Shown piece by piece: positions 8,916-18,708 of a stretch of DNA of 63,662 nt. The translations under genes were made by a program, and so were the position numbers. The DNA is from Yoonia sp. (GTDB lineage Bacteria > Pseudomonadota > Alphaproteobacteria > Rhodobacterales > Rhodobacteraceae), in the NCBI GenBank assembly GCA_029252195.1, contig JAQXBV010000009.1:1-63662 (forward strand). Direction: 5' to 3'. The notes under the pieces were generated by a model. It ran no database searches. It saw only the letters and a program-made list of their open reading frames with translations, and was not told the origin of the DNA. The first letter of the stretch is position 1, and each line of letters begins with the position of its first letter.

Positions 8916-8945
8916 AAAGGGGCTGCTTGCGTGGCCCCTTTTTGT
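8916..8945 (+). terminator. Terminator of icd
   Basis: The stem AAGGGGC pairs with GCCCCTT around a short GC-containing loop and is followed by a run of T. It lies 21 bp after the icd stop codon. Confidence 0.85.
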
Positions 8946-8965
8946 TTGCCTCAGAAAGAAACCTT

Positions 8966-9565
8966 ATGACGACCCCAAAACATACGTTCATCGAAGACGC
9001 GCAGGGCCTTTCCATGGGCGTCTTCTTTTGCGGAATTTCCGTGCATCTGCTCACGCATCTGGGCCTCTTGACGGGGCAGACTGCGGGCTTGGCGGTCATT
9101 GTTTCCTATCTGACCGGTTGGTCGTTTGGGGCGGTCTTCTTTGTGATCAACATCCCGTTTTATTTGCTCGCTTGGTTTCGGATGGGGCCGGTTTTCACGT
9201 TTCGCTCCCTGCTTTCTGTCTCGCTGCTCTCGCTCGTGACGACCCTGCTGCCCTATGGCTGGACTCCCGGCGAGATGAATCTCGGGCTTGGGGCGGTGAT
9301 TTGCGGCAGCATCATCGGCGCGGGCCTGCTTATTCTCTTCCGCCATAACGGGTCGATGGGCGGCTTTGGCGTTTTGGCGTTACTGATCCAAGACAAAACC
9401 GGATTTCGCGCGGGCTATGTGCAATTAGCGGCGGATGTGGTCATTTTTGGCGTGGCTTTGTTTATCTTTCCGTTTCAAATTGTAGCATGGTCGCTCTTGG
9501 GGGCCGTCGTCACGAACCTTGTGATCGCCGTGAACCACCGGCGCGACCGCTACGTCGCCACCTAA
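8966..9565 (+). CDS. YitT-family integral membrane protein
   Basis: A 199-residue protein with about five or six hydrophobic helices and the glycine-rich loop FRHNGSMGGFGVLALLIQDK typical of YitT/DUF161 membrane proteins. Function is unknown; members have been discussed as transporters. The start at ATG 8966 (MTTPKHTF) follows AGAAAG. The next gene, an SMR pump, begins 12 bp after its stop, so the two are probably cotranscribed. Confidence 0.85.
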   Translation: MTTPKHTFIEDAQGLSMGVFFCGISVHLLTHLGLLTGQTAGLAVIVSYLTGWSFGAVFFVINIPFYLLAWFRMGPVFTFRSLLSVSLLSLVTTLLPYGWTPGEMNLGLGAVICGSIIGAGLLILFRHNGSMGGFGVLALLIQDKTGFRAGYVQLAADVVIFGVALFIFPFQIVAWSLLGAVVTNLVIAVNHRRDRYVAT

Positions 9566-9577
9566 AGGACCGCTGCA

Positions 9578-9913
9578 ATGTCTACACATTATATCATCCT
9601 GTTTTTCGCGATTGTGACCGAGACGATCGGCACCACGGCCCTGCAAGCCAGCCAGCAGTTCAGCAAGTTCTGGCCTTCCGCCATTGTTGTTGTCGCTTAT
9701 GCCGCGTCTTTCTATCTGATGGCACTGGCGCTTAAGGTGATCCCTGTCGGCATCGCCTATGCGATCTGGTCGGGTCTTGGCATCTTGATGATTGCAATCA
9801 TTGGATTCGCTGTGTTCGGGCAAAAGCTGGACCTTCCAGCGATTTTTGGCATGAGCATGATCCTAGCGGGTATTGTCGTGATTCATCTCTTTTCCGCAAC
9901 GTCGACCCACTAA
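9578..9913 (+). CDS. Small multidrug resistance (EmrE-type) efflux protein
   Basis: A 111-residue four-helix SMR transporter. Glu15 in AIVTETIGTTAL corresponds to the proton- and substrate-binding Glu14 of EmrE, and Trp in AIWSGLGILMIAIIG to the aromatic residue in helix 3. It exports hydrophobic cations, or guanidinium in some subtypes, in exchange for protons. It may work as a homodimer, as no partner SMR gene is adjacent. It lies 12 bp after the YitT-family gene. Confidence 0.9.
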   Translation: MSTHYIILFFAIVTETIGTTALQASQQFSKFWPSAIVVVAYAASFYLMALALKVIPVGIAYAIWSGLGILMIAIIGFAVFGQKLDLPAIFGMSMILAGIVVIHLFSATSTH

Positions 9914-9939
9914 GTAGCATGGGTTAAAACCCATCCTAC
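9914..9939. repeat. Imperfect 26-bp palindrome after the SMR gene
   Basis: The outer arms GTAG and CTAC and the inner arms ATGGGTT and AACCCAT pair around a short centre with one mismatch. It begins immediately after the stop codon. There is no T run, so it resembles a REP-like or transcript-end hairpin more than a classic terminator. Confidence 0.55.
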
Positions 9940-10030
9940 GTATTAGCGCTTCCCTTTCAGCCCTGAGCGCGTTATCCGCGCGAAACTTCGGTGCCTTGGC
10001 GCCCACTCATTCCCGCAGAAAGCAAAGCAC

Positions 10031-11845
10031 ATGGAAATCCGTAACGTCGCTATTATCGCCCACGTTGACCACGGCAAAACGACCTTGGTTGACGAACTTC
10101 TCAAGCAATCAGGGGTCTACCGTGAAAACGAGCAGACCACCGAGCGTGCGATGGATAGCAACGACATCGAGCGCGAGCGCGGTATCACCATTCTCGCCAA
10201 GAACACCTCTGTTGAGTGGAAGGGCGTGCGCATCAACATCGTTGACACCCCCGGCCACGCCGACTTTGGTGGTGAAGTAGAACGTATTTTGTCGATGGTT
10301 GACGGCGTTGTTCTGCTCGTTGACGCCGCAGAAGGTGCGATGCCACAGACAAAGTTCGTGACTGCAAAAGCACTGGCTCTTGGCCTGCGCCCAATCGTGG
10401 TTGTGAACAAGGTCGACAAGGCCGACGGTGAGCCTGACCAAGCGGTTGACGAGGTGTTTGACCTTTTCGCGAACCTTGACGCGACCAACGAGCAGCTTGA
10501 TTTCCCGACAATGTTCGCCTCCGGCCGTGCGGGCTGGTGTGACAACACGCTGGACGGTCCACGCAAGGACCTGAGCGCGCTGTTCGACATGATCTTGAGC
10601 CACGTGCCACAACCAGCGCAGCTTTCGCGCCGCGACGAGCCGTTCCAGATGCTGGCCACGACCCTGTCTGCTGACCCGTTCATCGGCCGCATTCTGACAG
10701 GTCGGGTCGAGGCTGGCCGGCTGCGGTCTGGCGATACGATCAAGGCATTGTCGCGTAAGGGTGACAAACTGGAACAATTCCGCGTCTCCAAGATCCTCGC
10801 GTTCCGCGGCCTTGGCCAGCAACCTATTGACGTCGCTGAAGCAGGCGACATCGTCACCATCGCAGGCATGACCAAAGCAACCGTTGCCGATACGCTTTGT
10901 GATCCGTCCATCGACGTGCCGATCCCTGCCCAGCCGATCGATCCGCCAACCATCACCGTAACCTTTGGCATCAACGACAGCCCATTGGCTGGCCGAGACG
11001 GCAAAAAGGTGCAGTCCCGCGTCATCCGTGAGCGTCTGAACAAAGAAGCCGAAGTGAACGTTGCGATCAAAATCGCGGACACGCCTGGCGGTGAGGCTTT
11101 TGAAGTCTCCGGTCGTGGCGAATTGCAGATGGGTGTTCTGATCGAGAACATGCGTCGCGAAGGCTTCGAGCTTTCCGTGTCGCGCCCGCAGGTTATCTTT
11201 AAGGACGTGGACGGTGTGAAGATGGAGCCCATTGAAGAGGCAACCATCGACGTTGATGACGAATACACAGGGTCCGTCGTTGAAAAGCTGACCGGCCCAC
11301 GCAAGGGCGAACTGCTTGAAATGAAACCGGCTGGTGTTGGCAAAACCCGCATTATCGCGCTGGTTCCGTCGCGCGGCCTGATCGGCTATCACGGCGAATT
11401 CCTGACCGATACACGCGGCTCTGGCGTTCTGAACCGTCTATTCCACTCATGGGCACCGTACAAAGGCCCGATCCAAGGCCGTCGTCAGGGCGTTCTGATT
11501 TCGATGGAAAACGGCGTGTCCGTTTCCTACGCGCTTTGGAAGCTGGAAGATCGCGGCAAATTCTTTATCGGTGCACAAGAGGCCGTGTATCAGGGCATGA
11601 TCATCGGCGAGCACAACCGTGAAAACGACCTTGAAGTGAACCCTTTGAAGGGCAAGCAATTGACCAACGTTCGTGCCTCTGGCACCGACGAAGCGGTCCG
11701 TTTGACAACACCTGTGACGCTGACGCTCGAGCAGGCGATTGCTTATATCGATGACGACGAGTTGGTGGAAGTGACGCCAAACGCGATCCGTCTGCGCAAG
11801 CGCTACCTTGACCCGCATGAACGCAAGCGCCAGTCGCGCGGCTAA
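10031..11845 (+). CDS. typA: Translational GTPase TypA/BipA
   Basis: A 604-residue ribosome-associated GTPase. G1 is AHVDHGKTTL, followed by the switch I region ERERGIT, G3 DTPGHADFGG and G4 NKVDK. Domain II, EF-G-like domains III and V, and the C-terminal TypA-specific domain (with SYALWKLEDRG) complete the family length. It assists 50S assembly and stress or low-temperature growth. It is monocistronic, with a terminator directly downstream. Confidence 0.96.
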   Translation: MEIRNVAIIAHVDHGKTTLVDELLKQSGVYRENEQTTERAMDSNDIERERGITILAKNTSVEWKGVRINIVDTPGHADFGGEVERILSMVDGVVLLVDAAEGAMPQTKFVTAKALALGLRPIVVVNKVDKADGEPDQAVDEVFDLFANLDATNEQLDFPTMFASGRAGWCDNTLDGPRKDLSALFDMILSHVPQPAQLSRRDEPFQMLATTLSADPFIGRILTGRVEAGRLRSGDTIKALSRKGDKLEQFRVSKILAFRGLGQQPIDVAEAGDIVTIAGMTKATVADTLCDPSIDVPIPAQPIDPPTITVTFGINDSPLAGRDGKKVQSRVIRERLNKEAEVNVAIKIADTPGGEAFEVSGRGELQMGVLIENMRREGFELSVSRPQVIFKDVDGVKMEPIEEATIDVDDEYTGSVVEKLTGPRKGELLEMKPAGVGKTRIIALVPSRGLIGYHGEFLTDTRGSGVLNRLFHSWAPYKGPIQGRRQGVLISMENGVSVSYALWKLEDRGKFFIGAQEAVYQGMIIGEHNRENDLEVNPLKGKQLTNVRASGTDEAVRLTTPVTLTLEQAIAYIDDDELVEVTPNAIRLRKRYLDPHERKRQSRG

Positions 11846-11860
11846 TACGGTATCGACATG

Positions 11861-11896
11861 AAAAAGGCCGGTTCCCTTGCGGGAGCCGGCCTTTTT
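11861..11896. terminator. Strong bidirectional terminator after typA
   Basis: A perfect 16-bp inverted repeat (AAAAAGGCCGGTTCCC and its complement) with a TTGC loop. T or A runs on both sides let it stop transcription from typA (+) and from the DUF1330 gene (-). Confidence 0.93.
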
Positions 11897-11914
11897 CGTT
11901 TGAGGATCAAGCCG

Positions 11915-12202
11915 TTAAGCCAGTTCTTCGACGATGCTCAATTCACGCTGGCTTGCGCCCTTCGCAAAGCTGAGCGCCTCTTGATAAGCTTCTGAATAAT
12001 AGCAGTCATGCGCGGCTTGAAGGCTGGCAAAACGGGCCACAACATTGCGGGACCGCGTCGGCCCCTCAAGCTGTTCAAACTTCCCACCGCGGGCCAAAAA
12101 CACTCCACCATGCTCGGCAATAGCGACTGTGGCCCGCTTGGCATATTCGCCATATGCGGCGTCATCAGTCACAGTAACGTGGGCAATCCAAAGGGCTGTC
12201 AT
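11915..12202 (-). CDS. DUF1330 family protein
   Basis: A 95-residue ferredoxin-like fold protein with the family pattern [20 protein letters not shown] near the N terminus and [25 protein letters not shown] in the second half. It resembles dimeric alpha-beta barrel (ABM/EthD-like) proteins; its reaction is unknown. It overlaps the alaS stop codon by 4 bp (ATGA), so it is probably translated from the alaS mRNA. Confidence 0.85.
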   Translation of the reverse strand: MTALWIAHVTVTDDAAYGEYAKRATVAIAEHGGVFLARGGKFEQLEGPTRSRNVVARFASLQAAHDCYYSEAYQEALSFAKGASQRELSIVEELA

Positions 12203-14859
12203 GCTTTACTCTCCAAAAATTGTTCTGCGTCTGCAATGGCTTGCGCGGCATTCGCGGCAGAGGCACCACCACCTTGCGCCATATCAGGACGGCCGCCGCC
12301 CCCCTTGCCACCAAGGGCAGGCACGGCCGCGCGCAGGATATCAACCGCAGACACTTTATCCGTCAGATCACCGGTGACGCCCGTCGCAACCGCCGCCTTA
12401 CCTCCTGCATCCGCAATCAACAGAACAGCGCCGCTGCCCATCGCCGCCTTCATCTCGTCGATCAAAGCTGGCAAATCCTTGCCAGTCACGCCCTGCAAAA
12501 CCTGCGCTTGGAACGGGATTCCCGCGATGGTCTTGATGGCTGCCTCGGACTTTGCTCCGCCCGACATCGCCAGATCACGGCGCAATTGCGCAACCTCGTT
12601 GGACAGCGATTTGCGCTCATCCATCAACGCTTTCACGCGGTCTGACAGTTCAGCAACAGGCGCTTTCATCATGCCTGCAATCTCGCTCAATCGCTGGCTT
12701 TGCACGGCCATATGATCAAGAGCGGCCTTGCCCGTCAGCGCCTCAATACGGCGCACGCCGGCGCTGGATGCAGAATCGCCCAGTAATACAAACGCACCAA
12801 TTTCGCCCAGACGACGCACATGGGTGCCACCACAAAGCTCAAGACTATAGGTTTTGCCATAGCTGCCTTTGCCCGATCCTGCCTGCGTGCCCATCGAGAC
12901 AACACGGACTTCATCGCCGTACTTTTCTCCGAACAGCGCCTGCGCCCCAAGCCCGCGCGCATCGTCAGGCGTCATGACACGGGTTTCAACCTTGCCGTTT
13001 TGCCGGATCACGGCGTTAACCTCATCTTGAACCGTCGCCAATTCAGCGCCCGACATGCCCTTGTTATGGCTGAAATCGAAACGCAGGCGGTCAGGCGCAT
13101 TCAGTGAGCCGCGCTGTGCAATGTGATCGCCAAGCGCGTTGCGCAGTGCCTCGTTCAGCAAGTGCGTCGCAGAGTGGTTCGCCTGGATCGCGCCGCGGCG
13201 CGTCGGATCCACGATCAGTTCGGCGCCCTGCCCCTTTTTGATCTCGCCCTTGGTGACTTCGGCCACATGAACAAACACGCCCGCAACCTTTTTGGTGTCT
13301 GTGATCTTTGCTTCGCCGGTGTCGGTGCGCAATGTCCCTGCATCGCCCACCTGACCGCCCGATTCTGCATAGAACGGGGTTTGGTTCAGAACGACCTCGA
13401 CCTTGCCCGCAGCCATATCTGTCGCTGTGCCATCAGAGGTCACAAGCGCCAAAATCTGACCCTCGGCTGTGGTCGTGTCATAGCCCAAGAAATCGGTCGT
13501 GCCGTGTTTGTCGGCGACGTCAAACCAGACGGAGGCATCCGCCGTCTCGCCAGTGCCAGCCCAAGCGGCGCGTGCCATGGCTTTCTGTGCAGCCATCGCG
13601 GTGTCAAAGCCTTCGGTATCCACCGCGCGGCCCTTTTCGCGCAAGGCGTCTTGGGTCAGATCAAGCGGGAAGCCGTAGGTGTCATAAAGTTTGAACGCAG
13701 CTTCGCCGGGCAGGTTTGCACCCTCTGGGAGGTTAGAGACCTCGTCGTCGAGCAATTTCAAGCCGCGATCAAGCGTCTGTTTGAAACGGATTTCTTCGTT
13801 GAGCAGCGTTTCCTCAATCAGGCTTTGCCCCTGAACAAGTTCGGGATAGGCCGTGCCCATCTGCTTGACCAGTTCAGGCACCAAACGGTGCATCATCGGA
13901 TCCTTATTGCCCAGCATATGCGCGTGACGCATCGCACGGCGCATGATGCGACGCAGGACGTAGCCGCGCCCGTCGTTGGACGGCATCACACCGTCCGCAA
14001 TCAGGAACGAGGTAGAGCGCAAATGGTCCGCAATCACGCGGTGGCTCGTGTTCATCGGGCCGTCAGGATCAACCGACGATGCATAGGCAGAGGCCTCGAT
14101 CAATGCCCGCATCAGATCGGTATCATAGTTGTCGTGTTTGCCCTGCAAGAGCGCACCAATGCGCTCCAGCCCCATGCCCGTATCAATCGACTGCATATCA
14201 AGCGCGCGCATTGAGCCATCTTCGAACTGCTCGTTTTGCATGAAAACGAGGTTCCAGATTTCGATAAAGCGGTCGCCGTCTTCCTCAGGGGAGCCCGGAG
14301 GGCCGCCCCAAATGCTGTCGCCGTGATCGTAGAAAATTTCGGTACACGGACCACATGGGCCGGTTGGCCCCATCCGCCAGAAGTTGTCATCAGTTGGGAT
14401 GCGGATGATGCGATCGTCAGACAGACCCGCGACTTTTTTCCAAATCGCCGCCGCTTCCTCATCTGTGTGATAAACTGTGACCAGTAATTTATCTTTATTG
14501 ATTCCGAAATCTTTTGTCAGCAATTCCCAAGCAAATGGGATCGCTTCATTTTTGAAGTAATCCCCGAAAGAAAAATTGCCGAGCATCTCGAAAAACGTGT
14601 GATGGCGGGCGGTATAGCCGACATTATCGAGGTCATTGTGCTTGCCGCCTGCGCGCACACATTTCTGGGCGGACGTTGCCCGCTTGTAGTCGCGAGTCTC
14701 GAGGCCGGTAAACAAGTTCTTGAATTGCACCATCCCCGAGTTGGCGAACATCAACGTCGGGTCGTTGCGAGGGACAAGCGGACTGGATGCCACAACTTCG
14801 TGCCCATTACGCTTGTAAAAATCGAGAAAAGTTGAGCGGATATCGGAAAGACTGGTCAT
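12199..14859 (-). CDS. alaS: Alanyl-tRNA synthetase
   Basis: An 886-residue protein of full family length. The class II catalytic core lies in the first ~450 residues ([22 protein letters not shown]). The editing domain carries the zinc motif residues in [13 protein letters not shown] and CGGTHV, and the C-terminal C-Ala domain has the glycine-rich [15 protein letters not shown]. It charges tRNA-Ala and clears mischarged Ser and Gly. It is followed on the same strand by the DUF1330 gene and preceded by recA (about 125 bp upstream), an order common in alphaproteobacteria. Confidence 0.97.
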   Translation of the reverse strand: MTSLSDIRSTFLDFYKRNGHEVVASSPLVPRNDPTLMFANSGMVQFKNLFTGLETRDYKRATSAQKCVRAGGKHNDLDNVGYTARHHTFFEMLGNFSFGDYFKNEAIPFAWELLTKDFGINKDKLLVTVYHTDEEAAAIWKKVAGLSDDRIIRIPTDDNFWRMGPTGPCGPCTEIFYDHGDSIWGGPPGSPEEDGDRFIEIWNLVFMQNEQFEDGSMRALDMQSIDTGMGLERIGALLQGKHDNYDTDLMRALIEASAYASSVDPDGPMNTSHRVIADHLRSTSFLIADGVMPSNDGRGYVLRRIMRRAMRHAHMLGNKDPMMHRLVPELVKQMGTAYPELVQGQSLIEETLLNEEIRFKQTLDRGLKLLDDEVSNLPEGANLPGEAAFKLYDTYGFPLDLTQDALREKGRAVDTEGFDTAMAAQKAMARAAWAGTGETADASVWFDVADKHGTTDFLGYDTTTAEGQILALVTSDGTATDMAAGKVEVVLNQTPFYAESGGQVGDAGTLRTDTGEAKITDTKKVAGVFVHVAEVTKGEIKKGQGAELIVDPTRRGAIQANHSATHLLNEALRNALGDHIAQRGSLNAPDRLRFDFSHNKGMSGAELATVQDEVNAVIRQNGKVETRVMTPDDARGLGAQALFGEKYGDEVRVVSMGTQAGSGKGSYGKTYSLELCGGTHVRRLGEIGAFVLLGDSASSAGVRRIEALTGKAALDHMAVQSQRLSEIAGMMKAPVAELSDRVKALMDERKSLSNEVAQLRRDLAMSGGAKSEAAIKTIAGIPFQAQVLQGVTGKDLPALIDEMKAAMGSGAVLLIADAGGKAAVATGVTGDLTDKVSAVDILRAAVPALGGKGGGGRPDMAQGGGASAANAAQAIADAEQFLESKA

Positions 14860-14962
14860 GGTCGGCTTTCGGCTAAAGGAATGCGGTTGCGCAGAAATAG
14901 CCGTCTAATCGTGCGGTGTCCACCAACCATAAGAAAGGGCGCCGCATCTTCATGCCGCGCCC

Positions 14963-14983
14963 CCAATTTTCGACGAAAATTGG
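14963..14983. repeat. 21-bp perfect palindrome, copy 1 (after recA)
   Basis: Arms of 10 bp (CCAATTTTCG and its complement) around a single central A. The same palindrome with central T occurs at 23772-23792. This copy starts 3 bp beyond the recA stop codon, so it probably forms the recA transcript end. Confidence 0.8.
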
Positions 14984-14985
14984 TA

Positions 14986-16065
14986 TCAATCGTCCATTAC
15001 GTCGGCATCGTCGCGATCAGGGTCACCGCCCATGGCGAAATCAAGGCCATGCGCCGCGCGGATCTTGTCTTCGATTTCCAACGCAACAGCCGGATTCTCC
15101 TTCAGGAAAATCTTTGAGTTCTCCCGACCTTGGCCAATCCGCTCATCCCCATAGCTATACCAAGCGCCGGACTTCTCAACGATGCCGGCCTTGACACCCA
15201 GATCCAGCAGTTCGCCGGTTTTGGAAATGCCTTCACCATACATGATGTCGAATTCAACCTGCTTGAACGGAGGTGCCACCTTATTCTTGACAACTTTCAC
15301 GCGGGTTGCGTTGCCAACAACCTCATCACGATCCTTGATCGCACCGATGCGGCGGATATCTAGGCGGACAGACGCGTAGAACTTCAAAGCGTTGCCCCCC
15401 GTTGTGGTCTCTGGCGAGCCAAACATCACACCAATTTTCATCCGGATTTGGTTGATGAAAATCACCATACAGCCAGACCGGTTAATCGAGCCGGTCAACT
15501 TACGCATGGCTTGCGACATCAAACGCGCATGCACACCAACGGAGCTGTCGCCCATATCGCCCTCAAGCTCGGACTTTGGTGTCAGAGCGGCGACAGAATC
15601 AACGATCACCATGCTGACAGCACCAGAGCGCACCAGCGTATCCACAATCTCAAGCGCTTGTTCACCTGTGTCGGGCTGCGAAATCAGCAGCTCATCAAGG
15701 TTCACGCCCAATTTTTTGGCGTATTGCGGGTCAAGCGCGTGCTCGGCATCAACAAAGGCGCAAACACCGCCTTTTTTCTGCTCTTCTGCAATCGCGTGTA
15801 GCGTCAGGGTCGTTTTACCCGAGGATTCAGGACCGTAAATTTCGATCACACGGCCCTTCGGAAGCCCGCCAATACCAAGCGCAATATCCAAGCCAAGCGA
15901 CCCCGTACTGGTTGCTTCAATTGCAGGCATTTGGTTCTGGCCACCGAGCTTCATAATAGAGCCCTTGCCGAACTGCCGCTCGATTTGCGCCAGCGCGCTT
16001 TCCAGCGCCTTTTCTTTGTCCGCTGTCTTTTTATCTGTCATTTTAATCAGCTCTGCCGTTGCCAT
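14986..16065 (-). CDS. recA: Recombinase RecA
   Basis: A 359-residue RecA with Walker [10 protein letters not shown] (residues 78-86), the DNA-binding loop L1 region ([21 protein letters not shown]) and L2 ([19 protein letters not shown]), and an acidic C-terminal tail. It forms filaments on single-stranded DNA for recombination and stimulates LexA self-cleavage. The start at 16065 (MATAELIK) has AAGGACAGG upstream; an in-frame ATG at 16089 is less likely. A perfect SOS box lies 50-64 bp upstream. Confidence 0.97.
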   Translation of the reverse strand: MATAELIKMTDKKTADKEKALESALAQIERQFGKGSIMKLGGQNQMPAIEATSTGSLGLDIALGIGGLPKGRVIEIYGPESSGKTTLTLHAIAEEQKKGGVCAFVDAEHALDPQYAKKLGVNLDELLISQPDTGEQALEIVDTLVRSGAVSMVIVDSVAALTPKSELEGDMGDSSVGVHARLMSQAMRKLTGSINRSGCMVIFINQIRMKIGVMFGSPETTTGGNALKFYASVRLDIRRIGAIKDRDEVVGNATRVKVVKNKVAPPFKQVEFDIMYGEGISKTGELLDLGVKAGIVEKSGAWYSYGDERIGQGRENSKIFLKENPAVALEIEDKIRAAHGLDFAMGGDPDRDDADVMDD

Positions 16066-16114
16066 CTGTCCTGTCCTTATTCCATACACTGCGAGGGGTC
16101 ACAATTACTGCTTT

Positions 16115-16129
16115 GTTCCGCTTATGTTC
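16115..16129 (-). promoter_or_regulatory. LexA (SOS) box of recA
   Basis: The plus strand reads GTTCCGCTTATGTTC, matching the alphaproteobacterial operator GTTC-N7-GTTC exactly. It lies 50-64 bp upstream of the recA start, within the expected promoter region. Confidence 0.88.
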
Positions 16130-16201
16130 CAGTTAACTATTTAGACCAAAACGAGAACATCGCAACTAGAAACTTCATGGTTTATATTGGGACATCTGTG
16201 T

Positions 16202-16216
16202 TTAATTTAGATTTAA
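16202..16216. promoter_or_regulatory. Candidate CtrA site (TTAA-N7-TTAA)
   Basis: TTAATTTAGATTTAA fits the CtrA consensus TTAA-N7-TTAA exactly and ends 9 bp before the first possible codon of the broken sulfotransferase gene. The stretch is AT-rich, so this match is the weakest of the three in the window. Confidence 0.4.
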
Positions 16217-16225
16217 TCCGCTAAC

Positions 16226-16855
16226 TTGACTGCGGAACGAACGGAAGGTCGCCGACAAATTCTTGTTTTCTGGAAGGAAAATCTTGTTTTCCGCGCTGTG
16301 CCCAAAACGGGAACAACGGCAATCGAAGGAGCACTTGCGCCGCGGGCGTCGATGGTTTTGCGTGACCCTCCGATCCTGAAACATTCGGCCTGCTACCGCT
16401 ATAACTGATTCCTTAAGCCATATTTTGTGCAGGCCGGCGGCCAAACCCCAGAGCTTTTTGCTGTCGTCCGCAATCCGATTGACTGGCTCTCAAGCTGGTA
16501 TCGTTACCGATACCGCGACGATTTGCTCGGTCACGAAAACAGCACACGCGGCATCACATTTGACGATTTTGTACTCGAATATTGCAAGGGCAAACCCGCA
16601 CCCTTCGCCAATGTCGGCTCGCAGGCAAAGTTTCTGATCGTCGGCGAAGGCGAGCTCGGCGTCGATCACCTTTTCCGCTATGAGGCGCAGGACAAAATGA
16701 TCGCCTTTCTTGAGAAACGTCTTGATATGACGATTGAACTGAAACGGCTAAACGTCTCCCCGACCGTCCCGCTCAGCCTCTCTGCGGATGTCGAGGCGAA
16801 GTTCCGCAAGAAATGCGCGGCGGAATTCGACGTTTGGGAAATGGGTCAGGCCTAG
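16226..16855 (+). pseudogene. Sulfotransferase-like gene interrupted by one in-frame TGA
   Basis: Read in one frame, this encodes a ~200-residue sulfotransferase-like protein. The 5'-phosphosulfate loop is VPKTGTTAIEGAL and the 3'-phosphate motif is AVVRNPIDWLSSWYRYR. A TGA at 16406-16408 falls in YRYN-stop-FLKPYF; the frame and similarity pattern continue unbroken on both sides, and a CGA (Arg) to TGA change would explain it. The start is also uncertain: the natural N terminus (ILVFWKENL) begins with ATT at 16259, and only a TTG at 16226 lies upstream. The 3' part (from 16427) lacks the PAPS loop and could not act alone. It converges on glpK with a 4-bp overlap. Confidence 0.8.
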
Positions 16856-18336
16856 GTCAGCGTCCGCCTGACCGCATCCTTCCAGCCCGCATAACGCCGT
16901 GCGCGGGTCGCCTCATCCATCTGCGGTTCAAACCGCCGGTCCAATGCCCACTCCTTGGCAAATCCAGCCTGATCAGGATAGACGCCCGCCTTCATCCCCG
17001 CCAGCCAAGCCGCTCCAAGCGCCGTTGTCTCAAGCACCTTTGGCCTGTCCACAGGGGCACCGATTATATCAGAGAGAAACTGCATCGACCAATCAGAGGC
17101 GCTCATCCCGCCATCAACCCGCAAAACACCGTTGTCATCCGCATCCTGCCAGTCGCTGCGCATCGCTTCGAGCAGATCACGGGTCTGAAAGCCCACGCTT
17201 TCCAAGGCTGCCCGCGCGAACTCCGCAGGCCCCGAATTTCGGGTCAGACCATAGATTGCACCGCGTGCCTCCGCATCCCAATAGGGCGCGCCAAGGCCGG
17301 TAAAGGCAGGCACCAAATAGAGTTCCTGCCCCTGATCGGCCCGTTCCGCCAAGGGTTGCGTCTCACTGGCTTCATGGATCATTTTGAGCCCGTCACGCAG
17401 CCATTGCACGACCGCGCCGGCGATAAAAATGGAGCCTTCAAGCGCATAGGTCGGCTTGCCGTCAAACTGATAGGCGATGGTCCCCAAGAGCCGGCTTTGA
17501 CTGCGCACGAGGGTCTCACCCGTGTTCAGCAGCGCAAAGCACCCCGTCCCATAGGTCGATTTCAACATACCAGGCACAAAACAGGCCTGCCCGATGGTTG
17601 CGGCCTGTTGATCGCCCGCGACGCCCAGAATCGGGATCGGCTTGCCAAATAAATCCACCCGCGTCGCGCCAAAGTCCGCCGCGCAGTCGCGCACCTCTGG
17701 GAGCATCTCCATCGGTATATCCAAACGCGCGCAAATCTCGGCGTCCCATTGCCCCTCGCGAATATTATAGAGCATCGTGCGGGCGGCATTGGTCGCATCG
17801 GTTGCATGCACGGCACCTCCCGTCAGCTTCCAGATCAGATAGCAATCGACGGTGCCAAACATCAGCTTGCCCGCCTTGGCCTTCGCCCGCGCGCCCTCGA
17901 CGTTGTCCAAGAGCCACTTGAGCTTGGTTCCAGAGAAATACGGATCGAGCAAAAGACCCGTTTTTTCAGTAACTTCTGCCTCAAACCCTTCGGCCTTGAG
18001 CGCCTGGCACATTTCGGAGGTCCGGCGGTCCTGCCATACGATCGCATTGTGGATCGGCGCACCGGTTACGCTGTCCCAAACGAGTGTCGTCTCGCGCTGG
18101 TTGGTGATGCCAATCGCGGCAATCTCGGACACAGACACGCCCGATTTCTCGATCACGCCACGACAGGTCGCGGCTGTCGTGGCCCAAATATCCGAGACAT
18201 CATGCTCCACCCAGCCTGACTGCGGGAAGTGCTGCTTGAACTCCTCTTGCGCCGTTGCCGTCACCTGCATCGCAGCATCAAAAATGATCGCGCGGCTGGA
18301 CGTAGTGCCTTGATCGATTGCCAGAATATAAGTCAT
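16852..18336 (-). CDS. glpK: Glycerol kinase
   Basis: A 494-residue FGGY kinase. It has the N-terminal phosphate loop [13 protein letters not shown], the glycerol-site segment [13 protein letters not shown] and the C-terminal [18 protein letters not shown]. It phosphorylates glycerol to glycerol 3-phosphate. It stands alone, with a glpR remnant on its upstream side pointing away. A TTTGCGCAAA palindrome lies 56-65 bp upstream of the start. Confidence 0.96.
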   Translation of the reverse strand: MTYILAIDQGTTSSRAIIFDAAMQVTATAQEEFKQHFPQSGWVEHDVSDIWATTAATCRGVIEKSGVSVSEIAAIGITNQRETTLVWDSVTGAPIHNAIVWQDRRTSEMCQALKAEGFEAEVTEKTGLLLDPYFSGTKLKWLLDNVEGARAKAKAGKLMFGTVDCYLIWKLTGGAVHATDATNAARTMLYNIREGQWDAEICARLDIPMEMLPEVRDCAADFGATRVDLFGKPIPILGVAGDQQAATIGQACFVPGMLKSTYGTGCFALLNTGETLVRSQSRLLGTIAYQFDGKPTYALEGSIFIAGAVVQWLRDGLKMIHEASETQPLAERADQGQELYLVPAFTGLGAPYWDAEARGAIYGLTRNSGPAEFARAALESVGFQTRDLLEAMRSDWQDADDNGVLRVDGGMSASDWSMQFLSDIIGAPVDRPKVLETTALGAAWLAGMKAGVYPDQAGFAKEWALDRRFEPQMDEATRARRYAGWKDAVRRTLT

Positions 18337-18391
18337 GTGTTTTCCCCCCGCCTAGGCTAGACCGCCTTCATATCGTCATCAATCGCCGCAA

Positions 18392-18401
18392 TTTGCGCAA
18401 A
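18392..18401. promoter_or_regulatory. TTTGCGCAAA palindrome upstream of glpK
   Basis: A perfect 10-bp palindrome identical to ones upstream of aglK (24935-24944) and aglE (30372-30381). Its position in the glpK promoter region suggests an operator for a sugar-related regulator; which one is not known. Confidence 0.45.
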
Positions 18402-18708
18402 CATCAAACACAAGTCCAGTTTTAAGCACCGCCAAACAAAACCTTCTGCCGTTTTGGGCAATTCATGGGCCAATCGATTTCGGGGCTGTCAACGTGGCGC
18501 CCAACAACTCGCCAAGGTCAGCGTGTGCTTGTAAGCCGCCCAAAACATCAAGGGACAAGGAGCCGTGAGCGAAATGAGCCATGCCGAGATGCGTCGCTTT
18601 ATCCATGGTATGAAAAGCATGAGCAGTTTTGACGTGGGCTTACCTCCCTCAAACCAATGGCGGTCTAGGGCATAGCCGAAAGCAAGACTCCGCGCACATC
18701 GTGACCTC
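18402..18708. other. Intergenic stretch between glpK and the glpR remnant
   Basis: About 300 bp with no supported gene. The last ~40 bp still read as degraded upstream codons of the glpR remnant (ARLRAHRDL before 18709) after an in-frame stop. The remainder shows no family I recognise. Confidence 0.5.

Noticed and set aside
10109..11392. Long open frames antisense to typA
   Set aside because: Shadow frames of a highly expressed, codon-biased gene; no ribosome site or recognisable domain.
13123..14214. 363-codon frame antisense to alaS
   Set aside because: alaS is intact and conserved throughout; the antisense product is implausible.
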